Assembly: GCA_041663645.1 (NCBI GenBank)
Contig: JBAYMH010000005.1
Location: forward strand, 1 to 64,000
Direction: 5' to 3'
Length of the DNA: 64,000 nucleotides
Source: Minisyncoccus sp023229485
GTDB lineage: Bacteria; Patescibacteriota; Minisyncoccia; Minisyncoccales; Minisyncoccaceae
Shown here: piece by piece, positions 31,145 through 39,644 of the stretch
Layout: the number at the start of each line of letters is the position of its first letter
Numbering within the stretch: the first letter of the stretch is position 1
The notes under the pieces: model-generated
The model's database searches: none
What the model was told of the DNA's origin: nothing
Seen by the model: only the letters and a program-made list of their open reading frames with translations
Translations under genes and position numbers: made by a program

Positions 31145-31570
31145 ATGAAAGAAAAGTCTTGTGGTATTATACCAATCCATAGAAAAAGTGGTGAGGTTTA
31201 TTTTTTATTAATTAAGCATCTTATTGGTCATTGGGGGTTTCCCAAGGGGCATGTTGAGAATAATGAAACCGAACAGGAAACCGCACTGCGTGAATTTACT
31301 GAAGAAGTGGGAATAAAAGATTGTGAAATTATAAAAGGATTTAAGCATTTTCAAAATTACTATTTTTATCGAAAAGAAGGCAAGGTTTTTAAGGAGGTTA
31401 TTTTTTTCTTAGGAATAGTTCGAAATATTGATAATATAAAGATACAAGAAGAGGAGATTTCTGAATTTGGCTGGTTTACCTATAATGAGGTTTTGGACAA
31501 AATTTCTTTTGAAAGCGATAAAAAAATGGTTGATGATGCCATTAAATTCTTAGAAGATCATGATATTTAG
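31145..31570 (+). CDS. Nudix hydrolase
   Basis: This 141-residue protein carries the Nudix box GX5EX7REUXEEXGU at residues 35-57 (GHVENNETEQETALRE, then FTEEVGI), which binds the metals that hydrolyse nucleoside diphosphates linked to another group. The surrounding sequence (CGIIPIHRKSGEVYFLLIKH, GHWGFPKGH, EISEFGWF) is closest to diadenosine tetraphosphate hydrolases of the MutT/Ap4A type. The exact substrate cannot be set from sequence. Confidence 0.9.
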   Translation: MKEKSCGIIPIHRKSGEVYFLLIKHLIGHWGFPKGHVENNETEQETALREFTEEVGIKDCEIIKGFKHFQNYYFYRKEGKVFKEVIFFLGIVRNIDNIKIQEEEISEFGWFTYNEVLDKISFESDKKMVDDAIKFLEDHDI

Positions 31571-31635
31571 TGAAATCAAGGTATGATTTGAAAACTTGAA
31601 AGTTATCTGATTGTGTGTTATTTTGTTTTTGGTTC

Positions 31636-32016
31636 ATGAAGCTAAGAAAGATTGAAATAAAGAGTAAATTTAAGATTCTAAGTCCTTTTTCGAGCACTGA
31701 AGAGTATAAAGATGATTTTATTTCTTTACAAAATAGAATTAATAGTCTCCCAAGGTTAATCCTTTTATTGAATTGGCTTGACAACCTGGCCTTTACTCAG
31801 ACTGATGCGATAAAATCTAATAACATCTTGTCTGAATTCTCATCTAACATTGAATGTGTCTTTAGGCATCGCTTAAAGAGAAAAATTTTAATGTTAAGAA
31901 AAAATAGTAATAGTATTTTTTTGATTTTTAAGGATAAAGAATTGGTTGATATTTGTTGTGTTGGAAAAAAAGATGATTGTCTGTTATTGCTCAATAGCGT
32001 GTTGTTATTTGTGTAG
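31636..32016 (+). CDS. Uncharacterised protein
   Basis: A frame of 126 residues starts at ATG 31636 (MKLRKIEIKSKFKIL); an upstream in-frame ATG at 31615 would add seven residues. It is rich in Leu, Ser, Asn and Lys, has no signal peptide, and ends with a hydrophobic stretch (LLLLNSVLLFV). I recognise no family. It is downstream of the Nudix gene in the same direction. An antisense frame of similar length overlaps its 3' half, so coding status is uncertain. Confidence 0.45.
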   Translation: MKLRKIEIKSKFKILSPFSSTEEYKDDFISLQNRINSLPRLILLLNWLDNLAFTQTDAIKSNNILSEFSSNIECVFRHRLKRKILMLRKNSNSIFLIFKDKELVDICCVGKKDDCLLLLNSVLLFV

Positions 32017-32064
32017 ATTATATTGCTGAGTAGAAATTCGAAAAGCAATTTTTTTTGTAAAAAC

Positions 32065-32092
32065 TTGATTTTATTTCATTTTCTGTTAAAAT
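32065..32092 (+). promoter_or_regulatory. Promoter of the tRNA cluster
   Basis: TTGATT (32065-32070) and TAAAAT (32087-32092) are 16 bases apart. They lie about 20 bases before the first tRNA of a three-tRNA unit ending in a clear terminator at 32424-32441. Confidence 0.6.
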
Positions 32093-32110
32093 ACTTATTG
32101 TTATTTACAT

Positions 32111-32181
32111 AGCGGTTTAGAGGAGTAGTACCTCGCCAGTCTCATAAGCTGGAGACCCTAGTGCAATTCTAGGAACCGCAA
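32111..32181 (+). tRNA. tRNA-Met (CAT), initiator-like but atypical
   Basis: The anticodon arm CCAGT/GCTGG carries loop CTCATAA, giving CAT. Positions 1 and 72 are both A, so the end pair is open, as in bacterial initiators (normally C1-A72); pairs 2-71 to 7-66 are GCGGTT/AACCGC. The three G-C pairs typical of initiator anticodon stems are not all present, the D loop AGTAGTA lacks the usual GG, and the T loop TGCAATT has G at position 55. CCA is not encoded. I favour tRNA-fMet in a divergent form. Confidence 0.7.
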
Positions 32182-32214
32182 CATTGTTTTATTGGAGCTC
32201 TCGCTTCAAGAAGC

Positions 32215-32287
32215 GCCTGAGTAGCTCAGTGGTTAGAGCACTCGTTTCATAAGCGAGTTGTCGTGGGTCCGACTCCCACCCCAGGCA
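32215..32287 (+). tRNA. tRNA-Met (CAT), elongator or Ile2
   Basis: The acceptor stem GCCTGAG/CCCAGGC has one A-C mismatch, the D loop contains GG, and the anticodon stem CTCGT/GCGAG carries loop TTCATAA (CAT). The T loop is TCCGACT, with C at position 55 instead of T. Whether it is elongator tRNA-Met or the lysidine-modified tRNA-Ile2 cannot be decided by eye. Confidence 0.8.
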
Positions 32288-32340
32288 CACCAACTGATGC
32301 AATTGATTGATTTTATATTGTGTGCTAAATATCTATTATT

Positions 32341-32417
32341 GGATCCGTAGCGAAATTGGTTATCGCGCCTCCCTGTCACGGAGGAGACTGCCGGTTCGAG
32401 TCCGGTCGGGTCCGCCA
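32341..32417 (+). tRNA. tRNA-Asp (anticodon GTC)
   Basis: The acceptor stem GGATCCG/CGGGTCC has discriminator G and an encoded CCA. The anticodon stem CCTCC/GGAGG carries loop CTGTCAC, giving GTC. The T loop is TTCGAGT. It is the last of the three-tRNA unit. Confidence 0.95.
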
Positions 32418-32423
32418 AAGAAA

Positions 32424-32441
32424 AACTACCCATGGGTAGTT
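32424..32441 (+). terminator. Terminator of the tRNA cluster
   Basis: The perfect palindrome AACTACCC/GGGTAGTT with AT at the centre is followed by TTTTGTTT on the plus strand and preceded by AAAGAAA, so it may also serve the convergent tmk transcript. Confidence 0.8.
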
Positions 32442-32484
32442 TTTGTTTAATTCGATAATAGAATTGTTCGTTTTTGGGCCTTAC

Positions 32485-33111
32485 TTATATAATGTTATTG
32501 ACTATTTTAGCAATTTCCGTCGAAACCTCGTCTATACTTCTTTCGGCGTCAACTATTTCTTGCCTACAATACATGTTTTGCTTTGCGTAATCGGTATACT
32601 TTTCTGCTATTTTTCGTAGAAAATCTAAATCAGCTTCGAATCTATCAAGGTTTCCCTTTTCAGCCATTTTTCTTTTAGCCGACGTTTCGGCTGAAATGCT
32701 TAAATATATAGCAATGTCTGGCTTGGGAATCGGAAAGGTCTTGATTAATTGTTCAATTTTTTCATATTCAACTCCTTGTATTCCTTGATAGGTCATTGTT
32801 GTTGTTACGTATCTGTCACAAACTATGATGTATCCTTCACTAAGAGCTTGTTCTATGTCCTTTTTACTGTTTAAAAATCCAGCATAATGAAAAATTGTTT
32901 GAATTTCTGGACTAAGATTATCATTACTGTGAAGATATGAATCTAAGAACTTACCGATTGAGCTGTCGTAATCTGGAAATGAAAATGTTTTTACTTTTTT
33001 ACCTTTTTTTTCCAAAAATTCACTTAATTTTTTTGTCTGAGTTTCTCCTCCGCAACCATCAATACCGTCAAGTATGATTAATTTTCCAAGACTAATATTT
33101 TTATCTTCCAT
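32485..33111 (-). CDS. tmk: Thymidylate kinase-like protein with altered P-loop
   Basis: Thymidylate kinase phosphorylates dTMP to dTDP. The 208-residue protein has the fold signatures LIILDGIDGCG, the DRY motif in CDRYVTTTMTYQG, and a C-terminal PDIAIYLSISAETSAKR followed by a lid-like segment. The Walker A motif is unusual: where family members have G-K-[ST]-T, this reads G-G-E-T (residues 21-24), so the ATP-binding lysine is absent. Either another lysine compensates (K27 and K28 follow closely) or activity is changed. Confidence 0.85.
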   Translation of the reverse strand: MEDKNISLGKLIILDGIDGCGGETQTKKLSEFLEKKGKKVKTFSFPDYDSSIGKFLDSYLHSNDNLSPEIQTIFHYAGFLNSKKDIEQALSEGYIIVCDRYVTTTMTYQGIQGVEYEKIEQLIKTFPIPKPDIAIYLSISAETSAKRKMAEKGNLDRFEADLDFLRKIAEKYTDYAKQNMYCRQEIVDAERSIDEVSTEIAKIVNNII

Positions 33112-33118
33112 TTTTAAA

Positions 33119-33625
33119 TTAGATTATATGTAATTTTATTAGTGAATCCCTCATTAATATAAAAAGCTCTCTTGTTCTTCCAATATTGACCGTATAGGAT
33201 GGATCTTGTTTTACATAATCAGCAATTTCAATTAAATCTTTAACCGCACTTACGTTTGGAAATTGTTCTTCTGATAACTCCCCTAACATTTCCTCAGTAA
33301 GCTTCATTTCCTTTAAAATGTCCCATAATAAATATTGATTTTTGACTAGAGCCATCTTAGTATCGATTTGATTTTTTTTATTTATCAAGTCAATAATATT
33401 TTGAAATCTTTCAGGAATAGTTTTTGTTTCAGCCGGACTTTTAAGGTGAAAAAAATGATTGTATTTTCTAACCCATTCTGAGACGGCGAATTTTTCTATC
33501 TTATAGTATTTATTTGCACCATAAATAAAAGCTATCGCTAATATAACCGATAATACTTTGAATGGAAGGAGAAAATTATTTAATTCTGTTGATGTTAAAA
33601 ATAAATTAAGTTCGTCAATGAACAT
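33119..33625 (-). CDS. Uncharacterised membrane-anchored protein
   Basis: This 168-residue protein has one N-terminal transmembrane segment (about residues 19-40, LLPFKVLSVILAIAFIYGANKYY) and a helical soluble part. The soluble part has a VKDLIEIADYVKQDPSY pattern, probably cytoplasmic or surface depending on topology. I know no named family, although similar small single-span proteins are common in CPR genomes. It lies between gatA and tmk on the same strand. Confidence 0.7.
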   Translation of the reverse strand: MFIDELNLFLTSTELNNFLLPFKVLSVILAIAFIYGANKYYKIEKFAVSEWVRKYNHFFHLKSPAETKTIPERFQNIIDLINKKNQIDTKMALVKNQYLLWDILKEMKLTEEMLGELSEEQFPNVSAVKDLIEIADYVKQDPSYTVNIGRTRELFILMRDSLIKLHII

Positions 33626-33698
33626 AGATATTAAGATGGACTAATAATAACAAATTCATTTTAACAGATTCTCTATAACTAATAAATAGATTGTTTAC

Positions 33699-35135
33699 TT
33701 AATTAAGGAGGTTCTGGGTTTCAAAAATTTTAGCTATTTCAAATAATTTTTTTTCACAAAAAGGCGGGGCGATTATTTGTAATCCAATCGGTAATCCGTT
33801 TTTTGATTTTCCACAAGGGATTGATATAGCGGGAAGTCCAGCAAGGTTTATTGCTGCTGTGTATATATCAGCCAAATACATTGCGAGCGGATCGTTTGAC
33901 ATCTCCCCTATTTTAAATGGTAAACAAGGAGATACTGGTCCTAAAATGACATCTACTTTTTCGAAAGCTTTTTCAAAATCTTGTTTGATTAACGTTCTGA
34001 CTTTTAAAGCTTTTTTATAATAAGCATCATAGTACCCAGATGAAAGTGTATATGTTCCAAGCATAATTCTTTTCCTAACTTCTGGTCCGAATCCCGCAGT
34101 TCTGTTTTCAAAATATAAATCGTTAATTGATTGAGAATTTTCAAGCTTGCCTTGGGTACCATATTTTAATCCGTCAAAACGAGCTAAATTTGCACTTGCC
34201 TCGGATGTTGCGATTATGTAGTAACAAGCAACGATATATTCTGTATGTGGAAGTGTAATGTCGATAATTTCTGCTCCTTTTTTTTCATAGAAATTAATAG
34301 CATTTTTAATAGAAGCTTCTATCTCTTTATCTAATCCTGCAGAAAAATATTCCTTTGGTACTCCAATGCGAAGTTTTTTGTCTTTATTGGAATAGGTGGC
34401 TTCAAAATTAGTACTAGTTGAATCTAGTCTATCCTGTCCTTTTAGAATATTGAACACGATTTCACAATCTTCGACCGTTTTTCCGAGTGGTCCAATTTGA
34501 TCTAATGATGAGGCATAAGCAATAAGTCCGTATCTTGAAACTGCACCATAGGTCGGCTTAAGTCCTACTACACCACAAAAGGATGCTGGTTGACGAATAG
34601 AACCTCCAGTATCCGATCCGAGTGCATAGACACTTAAATCACCTCCTACGCTGGCAGCTGAACCACCTGACGATCCGCCTGGAACTCTTTCTAAGTCATG
34701 AGGATTCTTGGTTACAAAGAAGGCTGATTTTTCACAAGATCCGCCCATAGCAAACTCATCAAGATTTGTCTTCCCTAAAAATACCCCTCCAGCATTTTTA
34801 ATTTTTTCAATAACAGTTGCGTCATAAATAGCGGTATAGTTTTCAAGAATTTTTGAGCCAGCGGTACATTTTTCACCCTTTATCATTATATTATCCTTGA
34901 CAGCACAAGGTATGCCCTCTATTTCTGATAGGGGTTCGTTTTTTAAAATCTTTTCATCCGCCTTTTTTGCCTGAGAGATGGCAGTATCTTCACAAACTGA
35001 AAGATAGGCTTTGATGTCTTTATCTTTTTCTTTTATTTTTTTTAAATATGCTTGAGTTAATTCGACAGATGAAAATTCTTTATTTTTTAGGCTATTATTT
35101 GCCTGTTTGATGGTAAGATTTGTTAAATTAGTCAT
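33699..35135 (-). CDS. gatA: Asp/Glu-tRNA amidotransferase subunit A
   Basis: GatA is the glutaminase of GatCAB, releasing ammonia that is channelled to GatB. The 478-residue amidase-signature protein has the Ser-cisSer-Lys triad at K80 (AVKDNI), S155 (GGSSGGSAAS) and S179 (SDTGGSIRQPA). Positions equal those of characterised GatA proteins within one residue. Its start overlaps the end of gatC by eight bases. GluRS (gltX) is close upstream, which fits indirect Gln-tRNA formation. Confidence 0.97.
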   Translation of the reverse strand: MTNLTNLTIKQANNSLKNKEFSSVELTQAYLKKIKEKDKDIKAYLSVCEDTAISQAKKADEKILKNEPLSEIEGIPCAVKDNIMIKGEKCTAGSKILENYTAIYDATVIEKIKNAGGVFLGKTNLDEFAMGGSCEKSAFFVTKNPHDLERVPGGSSGGSAASVGGDLSVYALGSDTGGSIRQPASFCGVVGLKPTYGAVSRYGLIAYASSLDQIGPLGKTVEDCEIVFNILKGQDRLDSTSTNFEATYSNKDKKLRIGVPKEYFSAGLDKEIEASIKNAINFYEKKGAEIIDITLPHTEYIVACYYIIATSEASANLARFDGLKYGTQGKLENSQSINDLYFENRTAGFGPEVRKRIMLGTYTLSSGYYDAYYKKALKVRTLIKQDFEKAFEKVDVILGPVSPCLPFKIGEMSNDPLAMYLADIYTAAINLAGLPAISIPCGKSKNGLPIGLQIIAPPFCEKKLFEIAKIFETQNLLN

Positions 35136-35415
35136 TGTATAATACTTTTTTGACTTCTAAATATCCATTTTTTTGTTTTGGCATTGCGTCTATCAATAGC
35201 TTAGTATCAAATCTTTTAGCTATGTCTTCTCTTTCAACATTTTCTGTTTTGGAAAGATTTGCTGTTTCGCTAATCTCAGGAATATCTACTTCTTTCAGTT
35301 TATCTACGTATTCCAAAATTGAAGAAAAATCCTTTCTTAGTTTTTCTATTTCTTGCTCGCTTATGTTTAGATATGCAAGTTTTGCAATACTTTTAATTTC
35401 TTTTTCAGAGATCAT
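35128..35415 (-). CDS. gatC: Asp/Glu-tRNA amidotransferase subunit C
   Basis: GatC is the small belt subunit that stabilises GatA-GatB. The 95-residue protein has the family pattern: IKSIAKLAYLNISEQEIEKL, FSSILEYVDKLKEVD and the C-terminal extended arm. It overlaps gatA and is translationally coupled. Confidence 0.93.
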   Translation of the reverse strand: MISEKEIKSIAKLAYLNISEQEIEKLRKDFSSILEYVDKLKEVDIPEISETANLSKTENVEREDIAKRFDTKLLIDAMPKQKNGYLEVKKVLYND

Positions 35416-35497
35416 AATTACTAAATATTAAATTTCAAAATTCTAAAGGCAGGTAAACCTTCCTTGGGCAGGTAAACAGGAATGATAAAGGAAAGGG

Positions 35498-35827
35498 TTA
35501 TTTGGTTGTGGGTTCTTTTCCGGTTATTGCCTTATGTAATGTGTCAAAAAATGTGCAATTTTTTTTGTCTTCATTTTTTCCCTCTTCGTTTTTACTCATA
35601 TCAATTTTTTTAAATTTATTTTTTTCTAGCCAGTTGTTTGCCTTGTCCCAAACATCTGTTTTGAATGAACAAGCAACCCCCTTTAAGAATGGCTCGGCAT
35701 CATTTTTCCAGATATTAATTATTTTATCATTAATTGTTTGATTTGATTGAACATTTTCTTGTGCATGCACAAAATTAATTGATGAAAAAGCTATAATAAT
35801 TAATACTAATGATAATCTTTTAAGCAT
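35498..35827 (-). CDS. Small secreted protein of unknown function
   Basis: This 109-residue protein has a clear signal peptide (MLKRLSLVLIIIAFSSINFVHA, cleavage after A22 likely). The mature part is a Lys/Asp/Asn-rich polypeptide with two cysteines (CSFK and CTFF), possibly a disulfide. The motif WKNDAEPFLKGVACSFKTDVWDKA-like region (split here) has no family I recognise. Its start overlaps the end of gltX by eight bases, so it is coupled to gltX. Confidence 0.7.
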   Translation of the reverse strand: MLKRLSLVLIIIAFSSINFVHAQENVQSNQTINDKIINIWKNDAEPFLKGVACSFKTDVWDKANNWLEKNKFKKIDMSKNEEGKNEDKKNCTFFDTLHKAITGKEPTTK

Positions 35828-37379
35828 ATTTTATTTTTTTAATTGCTAATTCTATCCTATCTAAACACTTTTCTTTTCCTAATAATTCAGCTATCTCCGT
35901 TGGACCAGCTGATGACTGTTTTCCTGTTAAGGCAACTCGAAAGGGCCATAACAGGTCTCCCCGATTTGGCATTTTTTCTGCTTCACTAAAAATTACTTTT
36001 TCTATATTTTCTTTATCGAAATTAATAATCGATCTTATCAACTCTAATGATTTTTCTAATGATACTATTGTCTCTTCTTCGGTCATGGCCTTCCATTTCA
36101 GAAGGCTTTTGTCATAATCAATATCTTTTTTAAAAACAAAATCAGTAAATTCAGCAATTTCCAAAAGTTTTTTCATTCTTTCTTGATAAAGGGCAACAGA
36201 TTTTTCAATTTTATAAGTCGGGATAAGTTCTTCGGTATCTACTGTTAGATACGTTCCAGCTGCATGTCTTTTGATTAAATTTGCTTCAATCAAAAATGGG
36301 ATACAAAGTTTTGTTAATTGATCAATAGATTTTTTTCTAATATATAATCCGTTTATCCAGTCTAATTTTTCTGAATTAAAAATAGCTCCTGATTTTTGTA
36401 TTTTTTCTACGGAAAAATCTTCAATCAATTCTTTCATTGAATATATTTCTTTTTCGGTACCTGGATTCCAACCTAAAAATGCAACGAAATTTATAATTGC
36501 CTCCGGTAAGTATCCTTCGTGATAATATTCTTCAAGTGAGGTTTCGGCATCTCTTTTGCTGAGTTTTTTCTTTCCCTGTCCTAAGATTAATGGTATATGA
36601 GCAAAAATCGGCGGTTTAACACCTAAAGCATTGAACATAATAATCTGTTTTGGCGTATTAGAAACATGGTCTTCTCCTCTAATAACGTGCGTTATTCCCA
36701 TTTCATAGTCATCAACAACACAGGTGAAGTTATAGAGAGGTGTTTCTAAATTTTTTGCAATAACAAAATCACCTAAGGTTTCGGAATCAAATTCTATTTT
36801 TCCCTTAATCAGGTCTTCGAAAACTATTTTGTGTTTTTCGGGAGATTTGAATCTTATGACGCATTTTTTTCCTTGCTTAATCCTCTCCTCGGCATCCTCT
36901 TTAGTAATATTCCTACAAGTTCCTTTATAAACTGGAGATTCCCCAATTGACATTAGGTAACCTTTTTGAGCTTCTACTTCTTCTTTAGTGCAAAAACAAT
37001 AATACGCATGCCCTTCGTCAAGCATTTTTTGGAGATATTTTTTATATATTTCTGTTCTTTCGCTTTGCCTGTAGGGGCCATTTTCTCCAATATACTTAAT
37101 ATCATAAGAATTATTATCAAACATTGACTCTTGCCCTTCAATCATAATGGGTCCTTCGTCCCAATCAAAACCAAGCCAAGTCATGCTTTTAAGTAGCATA
37201 TGTTCCCATTCTATTTTTGATCTTTCTTTATCGGTATCTTCTATTCTTAATACAAAAAACCCTCCTAGTTTACGACTAAGCAGGTAGTTAAATAAGGCTG
37301 TTCGGATACTGCCGATGTGTGCTGGGCCAGTTGGTGACGGAGCAAATCGTGTCTTTATTTTTACAGAATTATTGGTCAT
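35820..37379 (-). CDS. gltX: Glutamyl-tRNA synthetase
   Basis: GluRS charges tRNA-Glu and, in genomes that depend on GatCAB, probably also tRNA-Gln. The 519-residue class I enzyme has the HIGH-type motif in APSPTGPAHIGS (H21-S24), FVLRIEDTDKERS, the GEDHVSNTPKQ block and KKLSKRD in place of KMSKS. The anticodon-binding C-terminal domain is complete. It overlaps murG upstream by about ten bases. Confidence 0.96.
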   Translation of the reverse strand: MTNNSVKIKTRFAPSPTGPAHIGSIRTALFNYLLSRKLGGFFVLRIEDTDKERSKIEWEHMLLKSMTWLGFDWDEGPIMIEGQESMFDNNSYDIKYIGENGPYRQSERTEIYKKYLQKMLDEGHAYYCFCTKEEVEAQKGYLMSIGESPVYKGTCRNITKEDAEERIKQGKKCVIRFKSPEKHKIVFEDLIKGKIEFDSETLGDFVIAKNLETPLYNFTCVVDDYEMGITHVIRGEDHVSNTPKQIIMFNALGVKPPIFAHIPLILGQGKKKLSKRDAETSLEEYYHEGYLPEAIINFVAFLGWNPGTEKEIYSMKELIEDFSVEKIQKSGAIFNSEKLDWINGLYIRKKSIDQLTKLCIPFLIEANLIKRHAAGTYLTVDTEELIPTYKIEKSVALYQERMKKLLEIAEFTDFVFKKDIDYDKSLLKWKAMTEEETIVSLEKSLELIRSIINFDKENIEKVIFSEAEKMPNRGDLLWPFRVALTGKQSSAGPTEIAELLGKEKCLDRIELAIKKIKYA

Positions 37380-38469
37380 TGATTTCTTCTAATATTTTTT
37401 CGACGATTATTTTTGTGGCATTTCCTTTATCGAAGTTTTTTGCCGCTGTTCTAAAAGTTATTCCATCCTTGAAATCCGTAATTCTATTTAGCGAATTAAT
37501 AAAATTTTCTTTTGTAAAATTTTTTTCCTCTATTACGATACAAGCTTTTAGTTTCTCATAAATAATAGCATTGTAAAATTGATGATTTTGAGCTGATTCA
37601 GGTAATGGTATTAGAATTGATGGTTTTCCAGCTATTGATATTTCGGAAATACTGCTTGATCCAGATCGACTAATGACGCAAGTAGCACAATTCAAAGCAT
37701 ATCCCATCTCTTCTTCACTTAAAAAATCATAGACATGATAATCCCTAGTTTTGTATTTAATAATCCGTTCATAATCTATGCTTCCAGTCTGATGTATAAT
37801 TTCAAAATTTTCAAGTAAATAATCCAGATTTTCAATAATTAGCGTGTTTATTCGTTTGCTTCCTTGTGATCCTCCAAGTATCAATAATATGGGTTTTTTG
37901 TTATTAAGACAAAATATTTCTTGAGTCAAAGCAATATTTTTTGATAAAATTCCTTCTCTAATTGGATTTCCTGTGTGAATCAACTTTTTTGGGGGTAGGC
38001 CTTTGATATATTTAGCTGGAAAAGATATAAATATTTTTTTTGCAAATTTACCCGTAATCTTGTTTGCGAGTCCGGCAACTGAGTCTGATTCATGAAGAAA
38101 AATCGGTATGCCTAGTAGTTTGCCAGCAAGTATTACTGGTATTGAGCCATATCCCCCTTTGCTGAAAATAAAACGAGGTTTAATTTTTAATAAAAGAAAT
38201 ACAGATTGGATAAACCCTAAGGGGATTTTAAATAAAATATCAATTATATTTTGAAATAATGAATTAACACTGAAATATCTCCTGATTTTTCCAGAAAGTA
38301 TGGTTTTGATAGTAATACCTTCCTTATTAAAGGCATTTTTAATGAATGGGTCTATTGGGCCAATATAAAAAACATTCGAGTTTTTCTCAATATCTTTGAT
38401 TTTTCTTGATATGGATACAAGCGGAAAAATGTGCCCCCCTGTTCCTCCTCCCGTTAAAACTATTTTCAT
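37369..38469 (-). CDS. murG: UDP-N-acetylglucosamine transferase MurG
   Basis: MurG adds GlcNAc to lipid I to make lipid II at the inner membrane face. The 366-residue GT-B protein begins MKIVLTGGGTGGHIFPLVSI and has HESDSVAGLANK, LGGSQGSKRIN and the C-terminal ISRSGSSSISEIS and IPLPESAQNHQ blocks. An upstream in-frame ATG at 38514 would add 15 residues overlapping ftsW; I chose 38469 because the glycine loop then sits at the usual distance. Confidence 0.95.
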   Translation of the reverse strand: MKIVLTGGGTGGHIFPLVSISRKIKDIEKNSNVFYIGPIDPFIKNAFNKEGITIKTILSGKIRRYFSVNSLFQNIIDILFKIPLGFIQSVFLLLKIKPRFIFSKGGYGSIPVILAGKLLGIPIFLHESDSVAGLANKITGKFAKKIFISFPAKYIKGLPPKKLIHTGNPIREGILSKNIALTQEIFCLNNKKPILLILGGSQGSKRINTLIIENLDYLLENFEIIHQTGSIDYERIIKYKTRDYHVYDFLSEEEMGYALNCATCVISRSGSSSISEISIAGKPSILIPLPESAQNHQFYNAIIYEKLKACIVIEEKNFTKENFINSLNRITDFKDGITFRTAAKNFDKGNATKIIVEKILEEINDQ

Positions 38470-38471
38470 TT

Positions 38472-39563
38472 TTATGCTTTTATTCCCTTTGAAACATTTA
38501 ATAATAATCCGCAAGCTATTAATTCGAAGATAACATGAGAACTTCCATAAGTTAGAAATGGTAGTGGAGTTCCGCTAAGGGGCAATAGTCCCGTCATGGC
38601 ACTAATATTTACAAAAGCTTGAAGACTAATCCATGATCCAATTCCTACTGCGATAAATTTACAAAAATTGTCATGGTGTTTTCTTGCAATTCGAAATGCC
38701 ATATACGTGAATGCAGCAAATAGTCCGATTAGTATGACTGAGCCAATAAAACCTGTCTCGGCGGCATAAATTGTAAAAATAGAATCGGATATTGATTCTG
38801 GAACAAAGCCAAATTTTTGCTCGCCTAATCCTAGTCCTGACCCAAATACTCCACCAGAACCGATAGCAATAAGAGCTTGGCTGATATGATATCCTTTGTC
38901 TAGTGGGTCTAATTCTGGATTCCAAAAGGTTTTCCATCTTTCTAGCCTATATGAACTTGATATCATAAAACAGAAAAAGGCTATTCCTGCTAATGAAAAA
39001 ATTCCAACAGTATATTTGAGTGGTGTTCCCGAAGTAAAAAATATTATCATGGCGAGGGTGCAGATAATAATCATGGTACTTAAGTTTGACTGACAAAGAA
39101 GTACCAACCCAACTGCACCTAGTAAAATTGCAATACTTTGTAGTTTTTCCTTAGGTGTTTTTTTTGCGGACATTAGAGCAGAAGCATAGATAATCGTTGC
39201 GAGCTTTAATGCTTCTGAAGGTTGAAACCCTCCTAATGGTCCCAATTTTAGCCATCTAGTTGCACCATATTCGGTCATACTTAATCCTGGGATAAAAACC
39301 AACCACATTCCTATATACGCTAAAAGAAAAATAATAAAACTATGTTTTTTAACAAAATTAAGATTAATTTTATAGGCGATTGCACCAAGAATAAGCCCTG
39401 GGAGTATTCCATATAATAGTTGATGTGTTATTAAAAAATCTGCTGAAAGTTTTCTTGATATTGAATATGGAGCTGATGCGGTTGATAAAACTAAAATACC
39501 TATAAAAAATAGGAAAAAAATTATTACTAATAAGATTATATTGGGACGATTTTTTGTCTCCAT
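38472..39563 (-). CDS. ftsW: Division SEDS glycosyltransferase FtsW
   Basis: FtsW polymerises lipid II at the septum with a partner class B PBP. The 363-residue protein has about ten transmembrane helices and SEDS signatures: WLKLGPLGGFQPSEALKLA, GYHISQALIAIGSGGVFGSG, FGFVPESISDSIFTIYAAE and the C-terminal LPLSGTPLPFLTYGSS. RodA is the alternative, but the position between murD and murG supports FtsW. It ends two bases before murG starts. Confidence 0.94.
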   Translation of the reverse strand: METKNRPNIILLVIIFFLFFIGILVLSTASAPYSISRKLSADFLITHQLLYGILPGLILGAIAYKINLNFVKKHSFIIFLLAYIGMWLVFIPGLSMTEYGATRWLKLGPLGGFQPSEALKLATIIYASALMSAKKTPKEKLQSIAILLGAVGLVLLCQSNLSTMIIICTLAMIIFFTSGTPLKYTVGIFSLAGIAFFCFMISSSYRLERWKTFWNPELDPLDKGYHISQALIAIGSGGVFGSGLGLGEQKFGFVPESISDSIFTIYAAETGFIGSVILIGLFAAFTYMAFRIARKHHDNFCKFIAVGIGSWISLQAFVNISAMTGLLPLSGTPLPFLTYGSSHVIFELIACGLLLNVSKGIKA

Positions 39564-39644
39564 AAATTAGGAACTTATATATGAGATTAATTTTATCAGA
39601 TTTTTACTCGTGAGAAAATAGCGATGGAATATTAATACGGAGAA

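Noticed and set aside
31797..32048. 83-codon antisense frame opposite the hypothetical gene at 31.6-32.0 kb
   Set aside because: It has no ribosome-binding site or promoter and its composition is simply AT-rich; neither strand is certain, but the plus strand follows the Nudix gene.
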